DNA of 17,246 nt from an uncultured Clostridia bacterium (GTDB lineage: Bacteria; Bacillota; Clostridia; Oscillospirales; Ruminococcaceae): the NCBI GenBank assembly GCA_947630315.1, contig CANRHA010000008.1:1-17246 (forward strand). The letters are read 5' to 3'. The stretch's first letter is position 1; the number at the start of each line of letters is the position of its first letter. The notes below the pieces were generated by a model, which saw only the letters and a list, made by a program, of their open reading frames with translations, ran no database searches and had not been told where the DNA came from. This document shows positions 7,191-15,820 of the stretch, one piece after another. The position numbers and the translations under genes are program-made.

Positions 7191-9332
7191 ATGAATAACT
7201 ACAAAAAGACTCCGAGTGTTTTTCAAATGGAAGCAACAGAGTGCGGAGCCGCTTCTCTGGCGATGATCTTTGCTTATTACGGAAAATTTGTGCCTCTTGA
7301 GCAAATGAGAATCGAAACAGGAGTGTCGAGAGATGGCTGCAACGCCGCAAATATATATAAGGCTGCGACAAAATACGGACTTGAATGTAAGGCGTATCGA
7401 AAAGAGCCGGAAGCGCTTAAAACGATGCAGATGCCTTGCCTTATACACTGGAATTTCAATCATTTTGTGGTGCTTGAAGGATTTAAGGGAAAAAACGTTT
7501 ATATCAACGATCCCGCCGTCGGAAGAAGAAAATTGACCAAAGAGGAATTTGACGACAGCTTTACCGGCGTTGTGCTCACATTTAAAAAGACCGAGAGGTT
7601 TATCCCCGAAAAGAAAAAATCCGGTTTTGTGCAGTTTATCAAGGGGAGAATCAAAGGTCAGTACGGTGTGATATTCAAGCTCTTTTACGTTGGCCTGCTC
7701 TTGGTGTTTCCCGGTCTTATAATTCCGGTGCTTTCACAGACGTTTCTTGACGACGTATTGATTGGCGGGTACAACGATTGGCTGACAAAGATACTTGTAT
7801 TCATGACGGCGCTTATCGTCCTTAAAAGTTGTCTTACATATTACCGCGGAGTTATGCTTCAAAAGTTCCGGGCAAAGCTGACGCTTACTTCGGGATATAG
7901 GTTTTTACAGCATATGTTCCGCTTGCCGATAGGATTCTTTGATCAACGGTATGCCGGAGATTTGGTCAGCAGAATGGATAATAACATCGAAGTTGACCAA
8001 TTTCTTGCCGGAGACCTTGCGGAAACGGTGCTGAATATCCTTGTGGCGCTGTTTTATCTTGTTATACTCTTTCTCTATAGTCCGGTGATGACGGCCATCG
8101 GACTTGTGAATACCGCTGTGTGCCTGGTTATCGTTTTTCTCAGCAACAAAGCGCTGTCAAATGCCAGTATGAAGCTTCAGATAAGCGGGGGAAAGCTGTA
8201 CGGAACGGTCTGCGCGGGAATAAATATCTCCGACACCGTCAAGGCTTCGGGAGCAGAATCGGCTTATGTGTCAAGAGTTCTCGGGTATTATGCTAAAAAT
8301 GCCAACAATGAGCAGGATATGGGAAGATTCCAGCATATTGTGGGCACGCTTCCCGGCATTGCCGGACAGATCACCGACGCTGTTTTACTCTTTGCGGGAG
8401 GAGTTTTGGTAGTCAATGGAAGTATGACCGTAGGCATGCTCGTTGCGTTTAACGCACTATATGATTCCTTTTGTGATCCGGTAAACCGGCTTGTCGGATT
8501 TGTCCAGAAAATTCAGACGGTGAGGTCGAGCATTAGACGAGTAGAGGATATATCAAAATACGAGCAGGACATATGTTTCGAGGAAAAGAGCTATAGCGAC
8601 GTTCACAGAAAACTTGCAGGAAATATTGAGCTGAGAAATATATCGTTTGGATACAGTCTGTTAAAGCCGCCGCTTGTGGAGCACTTTGGTTTTGAACTTA
8701 AGAGCGGTCAGTCGATCGCTTTTGTCGGAGCTTCGGGATGTGGGAAAAGTACCGTTGCAAAGGTTGTCGGAGGACTGTATCAGCCTTGGTCCGGGCAGAT
8801 TTTGCTTGACGGGATCCCTCTTGATACAGTGCCGAAGGAGGTCGTCAATGCGAGCATTGCGACGGTTAGTCAAAATATCACGTTGTTTTCGGGAACTGTC
8901 CGTGACAATATCACTATGTGGAATAGAGCGGTTTTGGAAGAAGACATGATCGAAGCCGCTAAGGACGCATGCATCCACGATTTTATCATATCACAGCCGG
9001 GCGGATATGACTATGTGCTCACCGAGGGAGCGTCGAATCTCTCGGGCGGACAGAGACAGAGACTTGAAATCGCAAGAGCGCTTGCATCAAAGCCGTCGGT
9101 GCTGATCATGGACGAGGCGACAAGCGCGCTTGACCCTGTTGTAGAAAAGCAGGTTATAGATAACATCAAACGACGCGGCTGTACATGCATAATAGTAGCC
9201 CACAGGCTCAGCGCGATACGCGACAGCAATCAGATTATCGTCATGCACCAGGGAAAGATCGTGCAGCGCGGCAACCACAGTTCGCTGATGGCTGAGGACG
9301 GTTATTACAAAAATTTGGTACAGAGCATATAG
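7191..9332 (+). CDS. NHLP-family peptide export ABC transporter with C39 peptidase
   Basis: This 713-residue protein both cuts and exports peptides. The N-terminal C39 cysteine peptidase (about 1-130) shows the Cys motif ATECGAASLAMI with Cys18, the catalytic His91 in NHFVVLEGF and Asp107 in INDPAVGR. Domains of this family cut leaders after a double glycine. Residues about 155-450 are the six-helix membrane domain. The ATPase domain has Walker A GASGCGKST (513-521), the signature LSGGQRQR, Walker B LIMDEATSALD and the H-loop HRLS. Length and order match the peptidase/permease/ATPase member of the NHLP system. Its expected substrates are the VAGG- and NGG-type precursors at 15821-16923. All catalytic residues are present, so it should be active. 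Confidence 0.93.
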   Translation: MNNYKKTPSVFQMEATECGAASLAMIFAYYGKFVPLEQMRIETGVSRDGCNAANIYKAATKYGLECKAYRKEPEALKTMQMPCLIHWNFNHFVVLEGFKGKNVYINDPAVGRRKLTKEEFDDSFTGVVLTFKKTERFIPEKKKSGFVQFIKGRIKGQYGVIFKLFYVGLLLVFPGLIIPVLSQTFLDDVLIGGYNDWLTKILVFMTALIVLKSCLTYYRGVMLQKFRAKLTLTSGYRFLQHMFRLPIGFFDQRYAGDLVSRMDNNIEVDQFLAGDLAETVLNILVALFYLVILFLYSPVMTAIGLVNTAVCLVIVFLSNKALSNASMKLQISGGKLYGTVCAGINISDTVKASGAESAYVSRVLGYYAKNANNEQDMGRFQHIVGTLPGIAGQITDAVLLFAGGVLVVNGSMTVGMLVAFNALYDSFCDPVNRLVGFVQKIQTVRSSIRRVEDISKYEQDICFEEKSYSDVHRKLAGNIELRNISFGYSLLKPPLVEHFGFELKSGQSIAFVGASGCGKSTVAKVVGGLYQPWSGQILLDGIPLDTVPKEVVNASIATVSQNITLFSGTVRDNITMWNRAVLEEDMIEAAKDACIHDFIISQPGGYDYVLTEGASNLSGGQRQRLEIARALASKPSVLIMDEATSALDPVVEKQVIDNIKRRGCTCIIVAHRLSAIRDSNQIIVMHQGKIVQRGNHSSLMAEDGYYKNLVQSI

Positions 9333-9342
9333 GGAGGTAAAT

Positions 9343-11889
9343 GTGTTGGCGGAAGAAAAAACAATGCTTTCGGGAAATGACTGCTTGATCACACATGATC
9401 CTTTTGATGCATACAGGGTTGAAAGCGGTGCGGTACTCGTTTATATCGTTCCGTGGGCAAAGAATAGCGTGGGAAGGCGTGTACTCTTGCGCGAAGTTTC
9501 GGAAGGAACTGTAATTCCTGCGTTTTCGTATAAAGACAGAGACTATAAAGAATGGCGGTTTTTACTTGTTGCAAAGGAGACGGCCGAAATAAGCGTAATG
9601 AAGGCAAGCTCGACAAGCGTCCTTAAAAAGAGGTTTATCAAAAATGCCGGCATTGATTCGTATGAGCATGAGGGGTTCGACGATTGCCTTGTCGACTTTT
9701 ATAATCGCGAACTTCTTAAGGACGATGTCTTTATTGAGCGCGGAAAAAAGCTCGGGGAACAGGTGAACGAGGCATCATACGGCGTAATCAGAGATTCGTT
9801 CAGAAGTAGCGAGAATGTCATCTCGGAAAATGACCCGGCATACCGCGCCGTTGCTTATGTTTGCGGATATTTTTCAATGAAGCCCCAAAGTTTTGAACGG
9901 GTGAAGGCATGTTGCGGGAAAAGCGCGGATATTACCGGCGTTGCACAGGCGTGCGGTCTTATTTCAAGGCGGGTGGTCCTTGAAGAAAAATGGTATAAAA
10001 GAGACAACGGGGTCATTATCGGAACATTGGACAAGAAATATGTTGCTTGCGTACCGATCGGTTCTCACAGATATAAGGTCTATTTCCCGGAAGAAGGAAG
10101 AATTGCAAAGCTTGACGGGGAGATTGCAGAGAAAATCGAGCCTCGTGCGTTTTCACTTTGCAGAAGCTTACCATCTAAATCAATATCGACCAAGGAGCTT
10201 ATACGTTTCGGGGGCAGAAGTCTTAGAAAAAACGATGTCTGGACGCTTGTCCTGCTCGGACTCGTCTGCACGCTTATAGGAGTTCTTCTTCCCACACTTA
10301 ATCAGCAGATATATGATAAATATATCCCGCTTGGGAATGTCGGTCAACTCGCGCAGATTTGTGCAGTTATTGCGTCGTTTATGATTGGAAATCTTTTCTT
10401 TTCAATTGTAAAAGGTTTGGCTGAATTTAGAGGACAGTCACGTATATGTTACGATATACAGAGCGCGGTTTATGACCGTATATTCCGTCTTCCGGAGAAC
10501 TTTTTCAGGACGGTCGACAGCGCAGATTTTGCACAGCGCGCAATGCTTCTAAGTGGCGGCGTGACGCAGTTTGCGAGCGCGGTGTTGGTGACGGGGTTCG
10601 CCACCGTATTTTCACTTATCTATCTAATTAGAATGTTCACATATTCCGGCATTCTTACCGGGATTTCAATTGCTATGATTGCGGCTTATGCTGTAATTGT
10701 TGCGCTTATAAACCGATACACGATCAGATATGAAAAAATCGGAACCGAGGCGCGCGGAAAAGCAAGCTCTCATCTTTATCAGTATCTTAACGGCATTGAA
10801 AAAATTAGAATGGCGGGAGCGGAAAACTATGCAATACATGAATATTTAAAACCGTTTGCCGCTACTCAGTCGGCCGATATAAAAATGAACAGAATCTCAC
10901 AGATAGGGTCGGCGCTTTCCGGAGTTTCTATGACAATTTTTTCAATGGTGCTTTATTACATCATGGTTAAAAAGGATCTAAGCGTTTCGATGGGCGCCTT
11001 TATCGGTTTTAATACTGCGCTCGGCACTTTTTCTGCGTCGGTTATGGAGGCGGTGAACGCAGCAGTCGAAATTTACCGTCAGAAGCCGTCATATGACAGA
11101 TTTCGTCCGGCTCTTGAAACTCCGTCGGAAAATACCGAAAACAGCGAGCTTCCCGGAAAGCTTTCCGGCAATATCGACATTGAACATGTGACTTTTTCTT
11201 ACGGACAGAACCAACCTGCGGTGCTTAACGGGCTGAGCCTGCGAATAAGGGCAGGGGAGTATATCGGAATCGTCGGATCATCTGGCTGTGGAAAGTCTAC
11301 GCTTCTGAAGCTGTTGCTTGGGTTTGAGACTCCGACAACAGGTTCAATAAGATATGACGGGAAAAGCGTTGCGTCGATGGATAAGCACGCTTTCCGGCAA
11401 AATCTCGGAGTTGTTTTGCAAAACGGAAAGCTTATCGCCGGCAGTATATACGAAAACATAACCATAACAGCGCCTGAGGCTTCGATGAAAGAGGTTGAAA
11501 AAGTTATTGACGCCGTCGGGCTAAGAGAAGACATAAAGCAGATGCCGATGGGCATACACACGGTTCTCAGTGAAAACTCCGGCACTATATCAGGCGGGCA
11601 GCAGCAAAGGATACTTATTGCAAGGGCAATTATTCGGAAGCCTTCAATACTGTTTTTTGACGAGGCAACAAGCGCTCTTGACAACGTTACACAGGCAAAG
11701 GTGTGTAAAAGTCTTGAAGAAATGAACGTTACAAGAGTAGTGATAGCGCATCGCCTCAGTACCATCAGAGACTGCGACAGGATCGTCGTTCTTGACCGCG
11801 GAAATATCGCTGAGGAAGGAACGTATGACGAGCTTATGAAAAAGCGGGGGTTGTTCTATCAGCTTGCCGTGCGTCAGCTTGCGGAATAG
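9343..11889 (+). CDS. Second NHLP-family ABC permease/ATPase subunit, no peptidase
   Basis: The 848-residue protein pairs with the C39 exporter in NHLP systems. It lacks a peptidase. Residues 1-290 form a large soluble region whose start (YRVESGAVLVYIV, then LLREVSEGTVIP and FLLVAKETAEISVMK) reads like a cyclic-nucleotide-binding-type beta-roll. Membrane helices cover about 295-560. The ATPase domain has Walker A GSSGCGKST (645-653), the signature ISGGQQQR in place of LSGGQ, Walker B ILFFDEATSALD and the H-loop AHRLS. The start is taken as GTG at 9343, with GGGAGG 5 bp upstream; TTG at 9346 has better spacing and is a real alternative. The ATG at 9341 is out of frame and short. The STAS gene begins 28 bp downstream. 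Confidence 0.9.
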   Translation: MLAEEKTMLSGNDCLITHDPFDAYRVESGAVLVYIVPWAKNSVGRRVLLREVSEGTVIPAFSYKDRDYKEWRFLLVAKETAEISVMKASSTSVLKKRFIKNAGIDSYEHEGFDDCLVDFYNRELLKDDVFIERGKKLGEQVNEASYGVIRDSFRSSENVISENDPAYRAVAYVCGYFSMKPQSFERVKACCGKSADITGVAQACGLISRRVVLEEKWYKRDNGVIIGTLDKKYVACVPIGSHRYKVYFPEEGRIAKLDGEIAEKIEPRAFSLCRSLPSKSISTKELIRFGGRSLRKNDVWTLVLLGLVCTLIGVLLPTLNQQIYDKYIPLGNVGQLAQICAVIASFMIGNLFFSIVKGLAEFRGQSRICYDIQSAVYDRIFRLPENFFRTVDSADFAQRAMLLSGGVTQFASAVLVTGFATVFSLIYLIRMFTYSGILTGISIAMIAAYAVIVALINRYTIRYEKIGTEARGKASSHLYQYLNGIEKIRMAGAENYAIHEYLKPFAATQSADIKMNRISQIGSALSGVSMTIFSMVLYYIMVKKDLSVSMGAFIGFNTALGTFSASVMEAVNAAVEIYRQKPSYDRFRPALETPSENTENSELPGKLSGNIDIEHVTFSYGQNQPAVLNGLSLRIRAGEYIGIVGSSGCGKSTLLKLLLGFETPTTGSIRYDGKSVASMDKHAFRQNLGVVLQNGKLIAGSIYENITITAPEASMKEVEKVIDAVGLREDIKQMPMGIHTVLSENSGTISGGQQQRILIARAIIRKPSILFFDEATSALDNVTQAKVCKSLEEMNVTRVVIAHRLSTIRDCDRIVVLDRGNIAEEGTYDELMKKRGLFYQLAVRQLAE

Positions 11890-11917
11890 TTTACGAAGAA
11901 ATAATGGAGGGATATAG

Positions 11918-12286
11918 ATGAGAATTGAAAGAAAAGTACAAAACGGTGTGCTCTCAATTCTTGAAGACGGAAAGCCGATTCTTTTGATAACCGAAAAGGA
12001 GGAGAACGGAACTGTAAACATCGCAATTGAAGGAAGCCTTAAATCCGACACAGTTCACGACTTTTCGGATGAGCTGATTGCGCTTGCGACACTTGGGGCG
12101 GACATACGTCTTGATCTTTCAAAAACGGATTATGCCTCAAGTGCTTGCATACAGGCGATGATAACCGCTCAGCAGAGGATCGACGGAGTAAGAAAGGGGA
12201 GGCTCCTTCTTTGCGGAGTACCGAAGCAGATCCTTGATGCGATGGATAGAGCAGGAGCATCACAGATGCTTGAATTTGAGGAATGA
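11918..12286 (+). CDS. STAS-domain protein (anti-sigma factor antagonist-like)
   Basis: The 122-residue protein carries one STAS domain after a short N-terminal strand region. Its core reads NIAIEGSLKSDTVHDFSDEL, then IRLDLSKTDYASSACIQAMI, then GRLLLCGVPKQILDAMDRAG, matching the SpoIIAA/RsbV fold. The serine pair at 74-75 sits where SpoIIAA carries its regulatory phosphoserine (D.SSG), although the following glycine is alanine here. Proteins of this family bind anti-sigma kinases when unphosphorylated. No such kinase (RsbW/SpoIIAB-like) is encoded in the window, so the partner is missing or elsewhere. GGAGGG precedes the ATG. Its stop is 11 bp before the preferred start of the TIR-FHA gene, suggesting that the products work together. 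Confidence 0.85.
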   Translation: MRIERKVQNGVLSILEDGKPILLITEKEENGTVNIAIEGSLKSDTVHDFSDELIALATLGADIRLDLSKTDYASSACIQAMITAQQRIDGVRKGRLLLCGVPKQILDAMDRAGASQMLEFEE

Positions 12287-12297
12287 GAGGGAGAAAA

Positions 12298-14061
12298 ATG
12301 GTTTGCAGAGTTAGTCCGTATGAGGGAAATGAGCCGTACATATTTTTCAGTTATTGTCACAGTAATGAGGAAGATGTCTATCCGATAATTGAGGCAATGG
12401 GCGAAAAAGGCTATAGGATTTGGTATGACGACGGGATCCACCCAGGCGAGGATTGGCCCGAAATAATAGCCGCGCATTTAGTGAAGTGTACGGTGTGTAT
12501 TGCGGCAATAACAGAGGATTTTGCCACGTCACACAACTGTCGCAACGAGCTTACCACCGCCATTAACAACGACAAACCGCTGCTTCCTATTGTGTTGGAA
12601 AACTTCCAGATGTCTGTCGGCATGAGCATGCAGCTCAGCTCGTGTCAGAGGATCGACCGCCGGGAAATCATTACGGAGCGTGAGTTTTATTCGAGACTTT
12701 ATTCTGCTCCGATCCTTAAAAGCTGTCTCGGAAATATTTCTTTTCTCAATAAAACTGTCGGCATTGACATTGAAAGAGAAAAAGAGGAGATGGCTAAGCG
12801 CCGCGCCGAGGAGGAAACAAAAGAAATAATTCAACAAACAGCGAATTTGATAAAAGCAGACGCCAAAGAGGCATATAAAAGCGGTTATACCGGTTATGAT
12901 GAAAAGCCGACTGTCGAGCAGGATCTACCGAATCGCGTTTCCGAGATCGTTGACAATGAACCGGTCAATCCTCATGATCGCGATGAGGGTGAAACAGAAA
13001 TCGAACCGGAAGAAGGCGTTACGGAGATAGAGAGCCTTTCAGACGAGACCGTAACCGAGGCGGGATATTTGGGCAACCGCCCTCGCTGCGCTGTTATGAT
13101 CAGAAAATCGGACGGAAAGGTTTTTGATATTAAGCTTCCCAAGACGCGCATCGGTAACAGCCCTGAAAAGTGCGATATTGTGATAGATAGTCGGGACGAT
13201 ATACACGCGGAGATAATATTCAACAACGGCGTATTTCTGATCGTTGACCGTGACTCAGAAGACGGAACTTTTCTTAACGGCAAAAAATCCGAGGGAATGA
13301 ACCCGAAGAAAATAGGGAACGCCGCCGAGATATCTTTTGGAAAAGAAGAATTTGCCTTCCTTAGCAGCGATGACAGGGGAAAATTGGAAAATCTCATTAA
13401 AGGAACGGTTTCGGCACCGCCGGCAATACTTGTATCAGTCGTTGACAGACGAATATACAGGCTGTCGTCCGAAAAGGTCAGAATAGGCAACGACCGCAAG
13501 AAGTGCGGGATAGTCTTTGATGACAAAAGCGTGGATTATATTCATGCGGAAATTGCATATGACGGCAGCAACTTTACGGTAAGAGACCTTGGCTCGGAAA
13601 CCGGGACATATATCGGTCGGGGAAAGCTGGACGGAATGGAGGCTTCTATCCTTAAAAATAAGGACGAGGTTAATTTCGGATCAAAAAAATGTGTTTTCCT
13701 CCAAGGAGAAACAGCTTCGACAATACTCAACAGTAAAACGCTATGCGTTCTTGAATGTCATGAAACCGATGAAACCGCGCTGACGCTCGATGTTCCGTTT
13801 ATGCTCGGCCGGCATTACAGATGGCCGGCAGGAACGTTCAGCGATATGCATGCGAGCCGGAATTACGGAGGGATATTCATGGAAAACGGTGAGTTTTCGT
13901 TTATCTGTGATAAAAAAGCGCCGACCAACGGAATTACGCTCTGCGGCAGGGAAATATTGCCAGGAGAAACTGTTCGTCTTAAAGACGGAGATGAATTTAG
14001 GTTCGGAGTAAGATATACAATAGCTGTGCATATCGTACAGCTTGAAACAAAAGGAGAATAG
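12298..14061 (+). CDS. TIR domain protein with three FHA domains
   Basis: The 587-residue soluble protein begins with a TIR domain (about 12-145): YIFFSYCHSNEED, GYRIWYDDGIHPGEDWPEII and SHNCRNELTTAI. Glu84 lies where TIR NADases such as SARM1 keep their catalytic glutamate. A charged coiled linker (about 150-250) follows. FHA1 (about 265-357) and FHA2 (about 376-470) look like a tandem duplication (both have RIGN...KC.IV... IHAEI). They lack the usual phosphothreonine-binding arginine (Asn287, Asn398) and serine (Asp300, Asp413). FHA3 (about 482-580) keeps Arg505, Ser515, His518 and Asn544, so it should bind phosphothreonine. The start at 12298 has AGAGGGAG upstream; an ATG at 12283 would overlap the STAS stop and lacks a site. 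It may be a signalling scaffold, an NAD-consuming effector, or both. Confidence 0.88.
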   Translation: MVCRVSPYEGNEPYIFFSYCHSNEEDVYPIIEAMGEKGYRIWYDDGIHPGEDWPEIIAAHLVKCTVCIAAITEDFATSHNCRNELTTAINNDKPLLPIVLENFQMSVGMSMQLSSCQRIDRREIITEREFYSRLYSAPILKSCLGNISFLNKTVGIDIEREKEEMAKRRAEEETKEIIQQTANLIKADAKEAYKSGYTGYDEKPTVEQDLPNRVSEIVDNEPVNPHDRDEGETEIEPEEGVTEIESLSDETVTEAGYLGNRPRCAVMIRKSDGKVFDIKLPKTRIGNSPEKCDIVIDSRDDIHAEIIFNNGVFLIVDRDSEDGTFLNGKKSEGMNPKKIGNAAEISFGKEEFAFLSSDDRGKLENLIKGTVSAPPAILVSVVDRRIYRLSSEKVRIGNDRKKCGIVFDDKSVDYIHAEIAYDGSNFTVRDLGSETGTYIGRGKLDGMEASILKNKDEVNFGSKKCVFLQGETASTILNSKTLCVLECHETDETALTLDVPFMLGRHYRWPAGTFSDMHASRNYGGIFMENGEFSFICDKKAPTNGITLCGREILPGETVRLKDGDEFRFGVRYTIAVHIVQLETKGE

Positions 14062-14066
14062 CAGCA

Positions 14067-15728
14067 ATGAAACTTATTTATCGGATCACGGCCGTTTTGG
14101 CGGTCACAGTTATGATTGCTTCGTCACTCTGCTCTTGTGGTCTTTCGGGAAATCAGCCCGACGAGGGAAAACTTCCCGAGCTTGAGAAAGAGCCGGGAAA
14201 CACAAGTTCAGAGAATAAGACCGCTTCGCCGAAAGAAACAAGTGAGATCTATTCGGTACAGCTTGTCGGCGGCCTTAAGGTGACGGTATACGATGACAAC
14301 AGAATGTCATTTACCGGAGGCAACGTTGATTCAAAATTCAGGGAAGATAAATCTCTGTCGGGGTATTTACAGAGCGTAACTACAGTTGAATTTGGGAAAG
14401 ATGTAAAAAAGATAGGAGAAAAGGCTTTTTCCGATCTTACGCAGATACAAAAAATTATCTTCGGCGACGATGTCAAGGAGATAGGATATTCCGCGTTTTT
14501 GGGGTGCTCAGGTCTTAATGACATCAGCTTCGGAAGGAACATTGAGAAGATTGACGACTATGCGTTTTCGGAATGCGTAATGTTGAGAGATGTTTCCCTT
14601 AATGATAAGCTCAAGGAGATAGGAAGCTATGCTTTTTCGGACTGCTCGTCGCTTCTTAACGTCAGAGTGGGGAACGGACTTGAAAAAATGGGCAACGAGG
14701 CTTTTTCAGAATGTTCAGCTCTCGAAAGCGTCAATATCGAATCTAATGTTCCGGCGTCGTCCTTCCGCGATTGCGTATCGCTTGAAAGCGTAACGTTCGG
14801 AAGACTCTGCGAAGAAATAGGAGAACGAGCCTTTTTCGGCTGCGTCTCATTGAAGAATATTTCGTTCGGAAGCAAGATCTCAAACATAGACGCCTATTCG
14901 TTCAGCGGCTGCACTTCGCTCGAAAGTGTTTCTCTGCCGGAAAGCGTTAAAAAAATCGGCAAAGAAGCATTTTCCGGCTGCACCAAGATCGATACGCTTA
15001 ACATTTCAAAATCTGAGTCTTTAAATATAGAGGACTCCGCTTTCAGTGGGTGCCAGTCGCTGAATACTGTCAACATAGCGGAAGGCTGTAATCTTTCTAT
15101 AGGAGACAGCGCGTTTGGCGGGTGCATATCGCTTAAAACGCTTACGCTTCCGAAGGGTGTGAAGACTATTGGCGAAAAGTCATTCTATGCCCTCGGCACG
15201 TTGGAAAAGGTATATCTTCCCGAGACGCTTAGCTCTATCGGTCAGGAGGCATTTTCCGGCTGCACCGCTCTCGGCTTGTTGGAGATTAACGGAGGCGACA
15301 ACCTAAAAATTGGAAAGGGCGCGTTTTCAGGTTGTGCGTCTTTAGCGTCGTTGTCTGTTCCTGACGGCGTTGTGGAATTGGGCGAGAGGGCATTTGCAGA
15401 ATGTATGGCGCTTAGCGAAATTGAATTTAAAAAGTCTTCCGGCTTGAAAATCGGATCAAAGGCTTTTTGCGATTGTTCCTCAGTGACAGAGCTGAGTCTT
15501 TCGGATGGAATTTCAGACATTGGAAACGAGGCGTTTTCGGGATGTACGTCGGTTAAAAAGATAACCTTGCCGCAGACGCTTAAGAATATTGGCAGCAAGG
15601 CTTTTTACGGCACAGATTCGCTCGACAAGATAGAATACAGCGGAACCGAGTCGCAATGGAAAAAGGTTGAAAAGGCTTCTGGCTGGTCGGACGGCGCAGG
15701 AACTTCGTCTATTACATATAAAAAATAA
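14067..15728 (+). CDS. BspA-like leucine-rich-repeat lipoprotein
   Basis: The 553-residue precursor has a signal peptide and a lipobox ending in Cys24 (LCSC), so it should be anchored on the outer face of the membrane. A short polar linker (about 27-75) leads to about 18 consecutive LRR_5/BspA-type repeats of roughly 23 residues, consensus L..IG..AFSGC.SL..V.LP, running nearly to the C-terminus. One repeat (around residue 230, VPASSFRDCVSLESVTFGR) is shortened. Repeats of this type form a solenoid that binds proteins or surfaces, and have been linked to adhesion in oral and gut anaerobes. AAGGAG precedes the ATG, and the gene is 5 bp after the TIR-FHA stop, so it is in the same operon. Its role in a peptide locus is unknown; surface display, immunity or target binding are possible. 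Confidence 0.9.
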   Translation: MKLIYRITAVLAVTVMIASSLCSCGLSGNQPDEGKLPELEKEPGNTSSENKTASPKETSEIYSVQLVGGLKVTVYDDNRMSFTGGNVDSKFREDKSLSGYLQSVTTVEFGKDVKKIGEKAFSDLTQIQKIIFGDDVKEIGYSAFLGCSGLNDISFGRNIEKIDDYAFSECVMLRDVSLNDKLKEIGSYAFSDCSSLLNVRVGNGLEKMGNEAFSECSALESVNIESNVPASSFRDCVSLESVTFGRLCEEIGERAFFGCVSLKNISFGSKISNIDAYSFSGCTSLESVSLPESVKKIGKEAFSGCTKIDTLNISKSESLNIEDSAFSGCQSLNTVNIAEGCNLSIGDSAFGGCISLKTLTLPKGVKTIGEKSFYALGTLEKVYLPETLSSIGQEAFSGCTALGLLEINGGDNLKIGKGAFSGCASLASLSVPDGVVELGERAFAECMALSEIEFKKSSGLKIGSKAFCDCSSVTELSLSDGISDIGNEAFSGCTSVKKITLPQTLKNIGSKAFYGTDSLDKIEYSGTESQWKKVEKASGWSDGAGTSSITYKK

Positions 15729-15736
15729 AATTTGAC

Positions 15737-15765
15737 TGTAACAAATCGTTTTGAAGCGTGTATAA
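15737..15765 (+). promoter_or_regulatory. ECF-like promoter, copy 1, before peptide gene 1
   Basis: TGTAAC (15737-15742) is followed after 14 bp by CGTGTATAA (15757-15765). The same two blocks with identical spacing recur at 16182-16210. TGTAAC with a CG-containing -10 is the form used by some ECF sigma factors (for example Bacillus SigX). The spacer contains an imperfect 12-bp palindrome (CGTTTTGAAGCG) whose pairing is kept in copy 2. Recognition by the locus sigma factor is inferred. Confidence 0.55.
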
Positions 15766-15772
15766 ATAAATG

Positions 15773-15788
15773 AAAGCACAAGAGCTTT
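15773..15788 (+). promoter_or_regulatory. Leader stem-loop, copy 1
   Basis: AAAGC and GCTTT form a 5-bp stem around the six-base loop ACAAGA, just downstream of the promoter block and 17 bp before the ribosome binding site AAAGGA of peptide gene 1. Copy 2 (16218-16233) keeps the pairing with an A-T to G-C exchange on both sides, which supports a real structure. Confidence 0.5.
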
Positions 15789-15820
15789 GACAAAAAAACA
15801 AAAGAAAGGATGCACAACAG

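Noticed and set aside
15732..15766. Sigma-A promoter TTGACT with TATAAA before peptide gene 1
   Set aside because: The spacer is 23 bp, far too long, and the TTGACT is not kept in the second copy, whereas the TGTAAC and CGTGTATAA blocks are.
15787..15792. TTGACA as a -35 box just before the peptide ribosome binding sites
   Set aside because: No -10 box lies 16-19 bp downstream in either copy (16232-16237 is the other), since that position holds the ribosome binding site; it overlaps the stem-loop instead.
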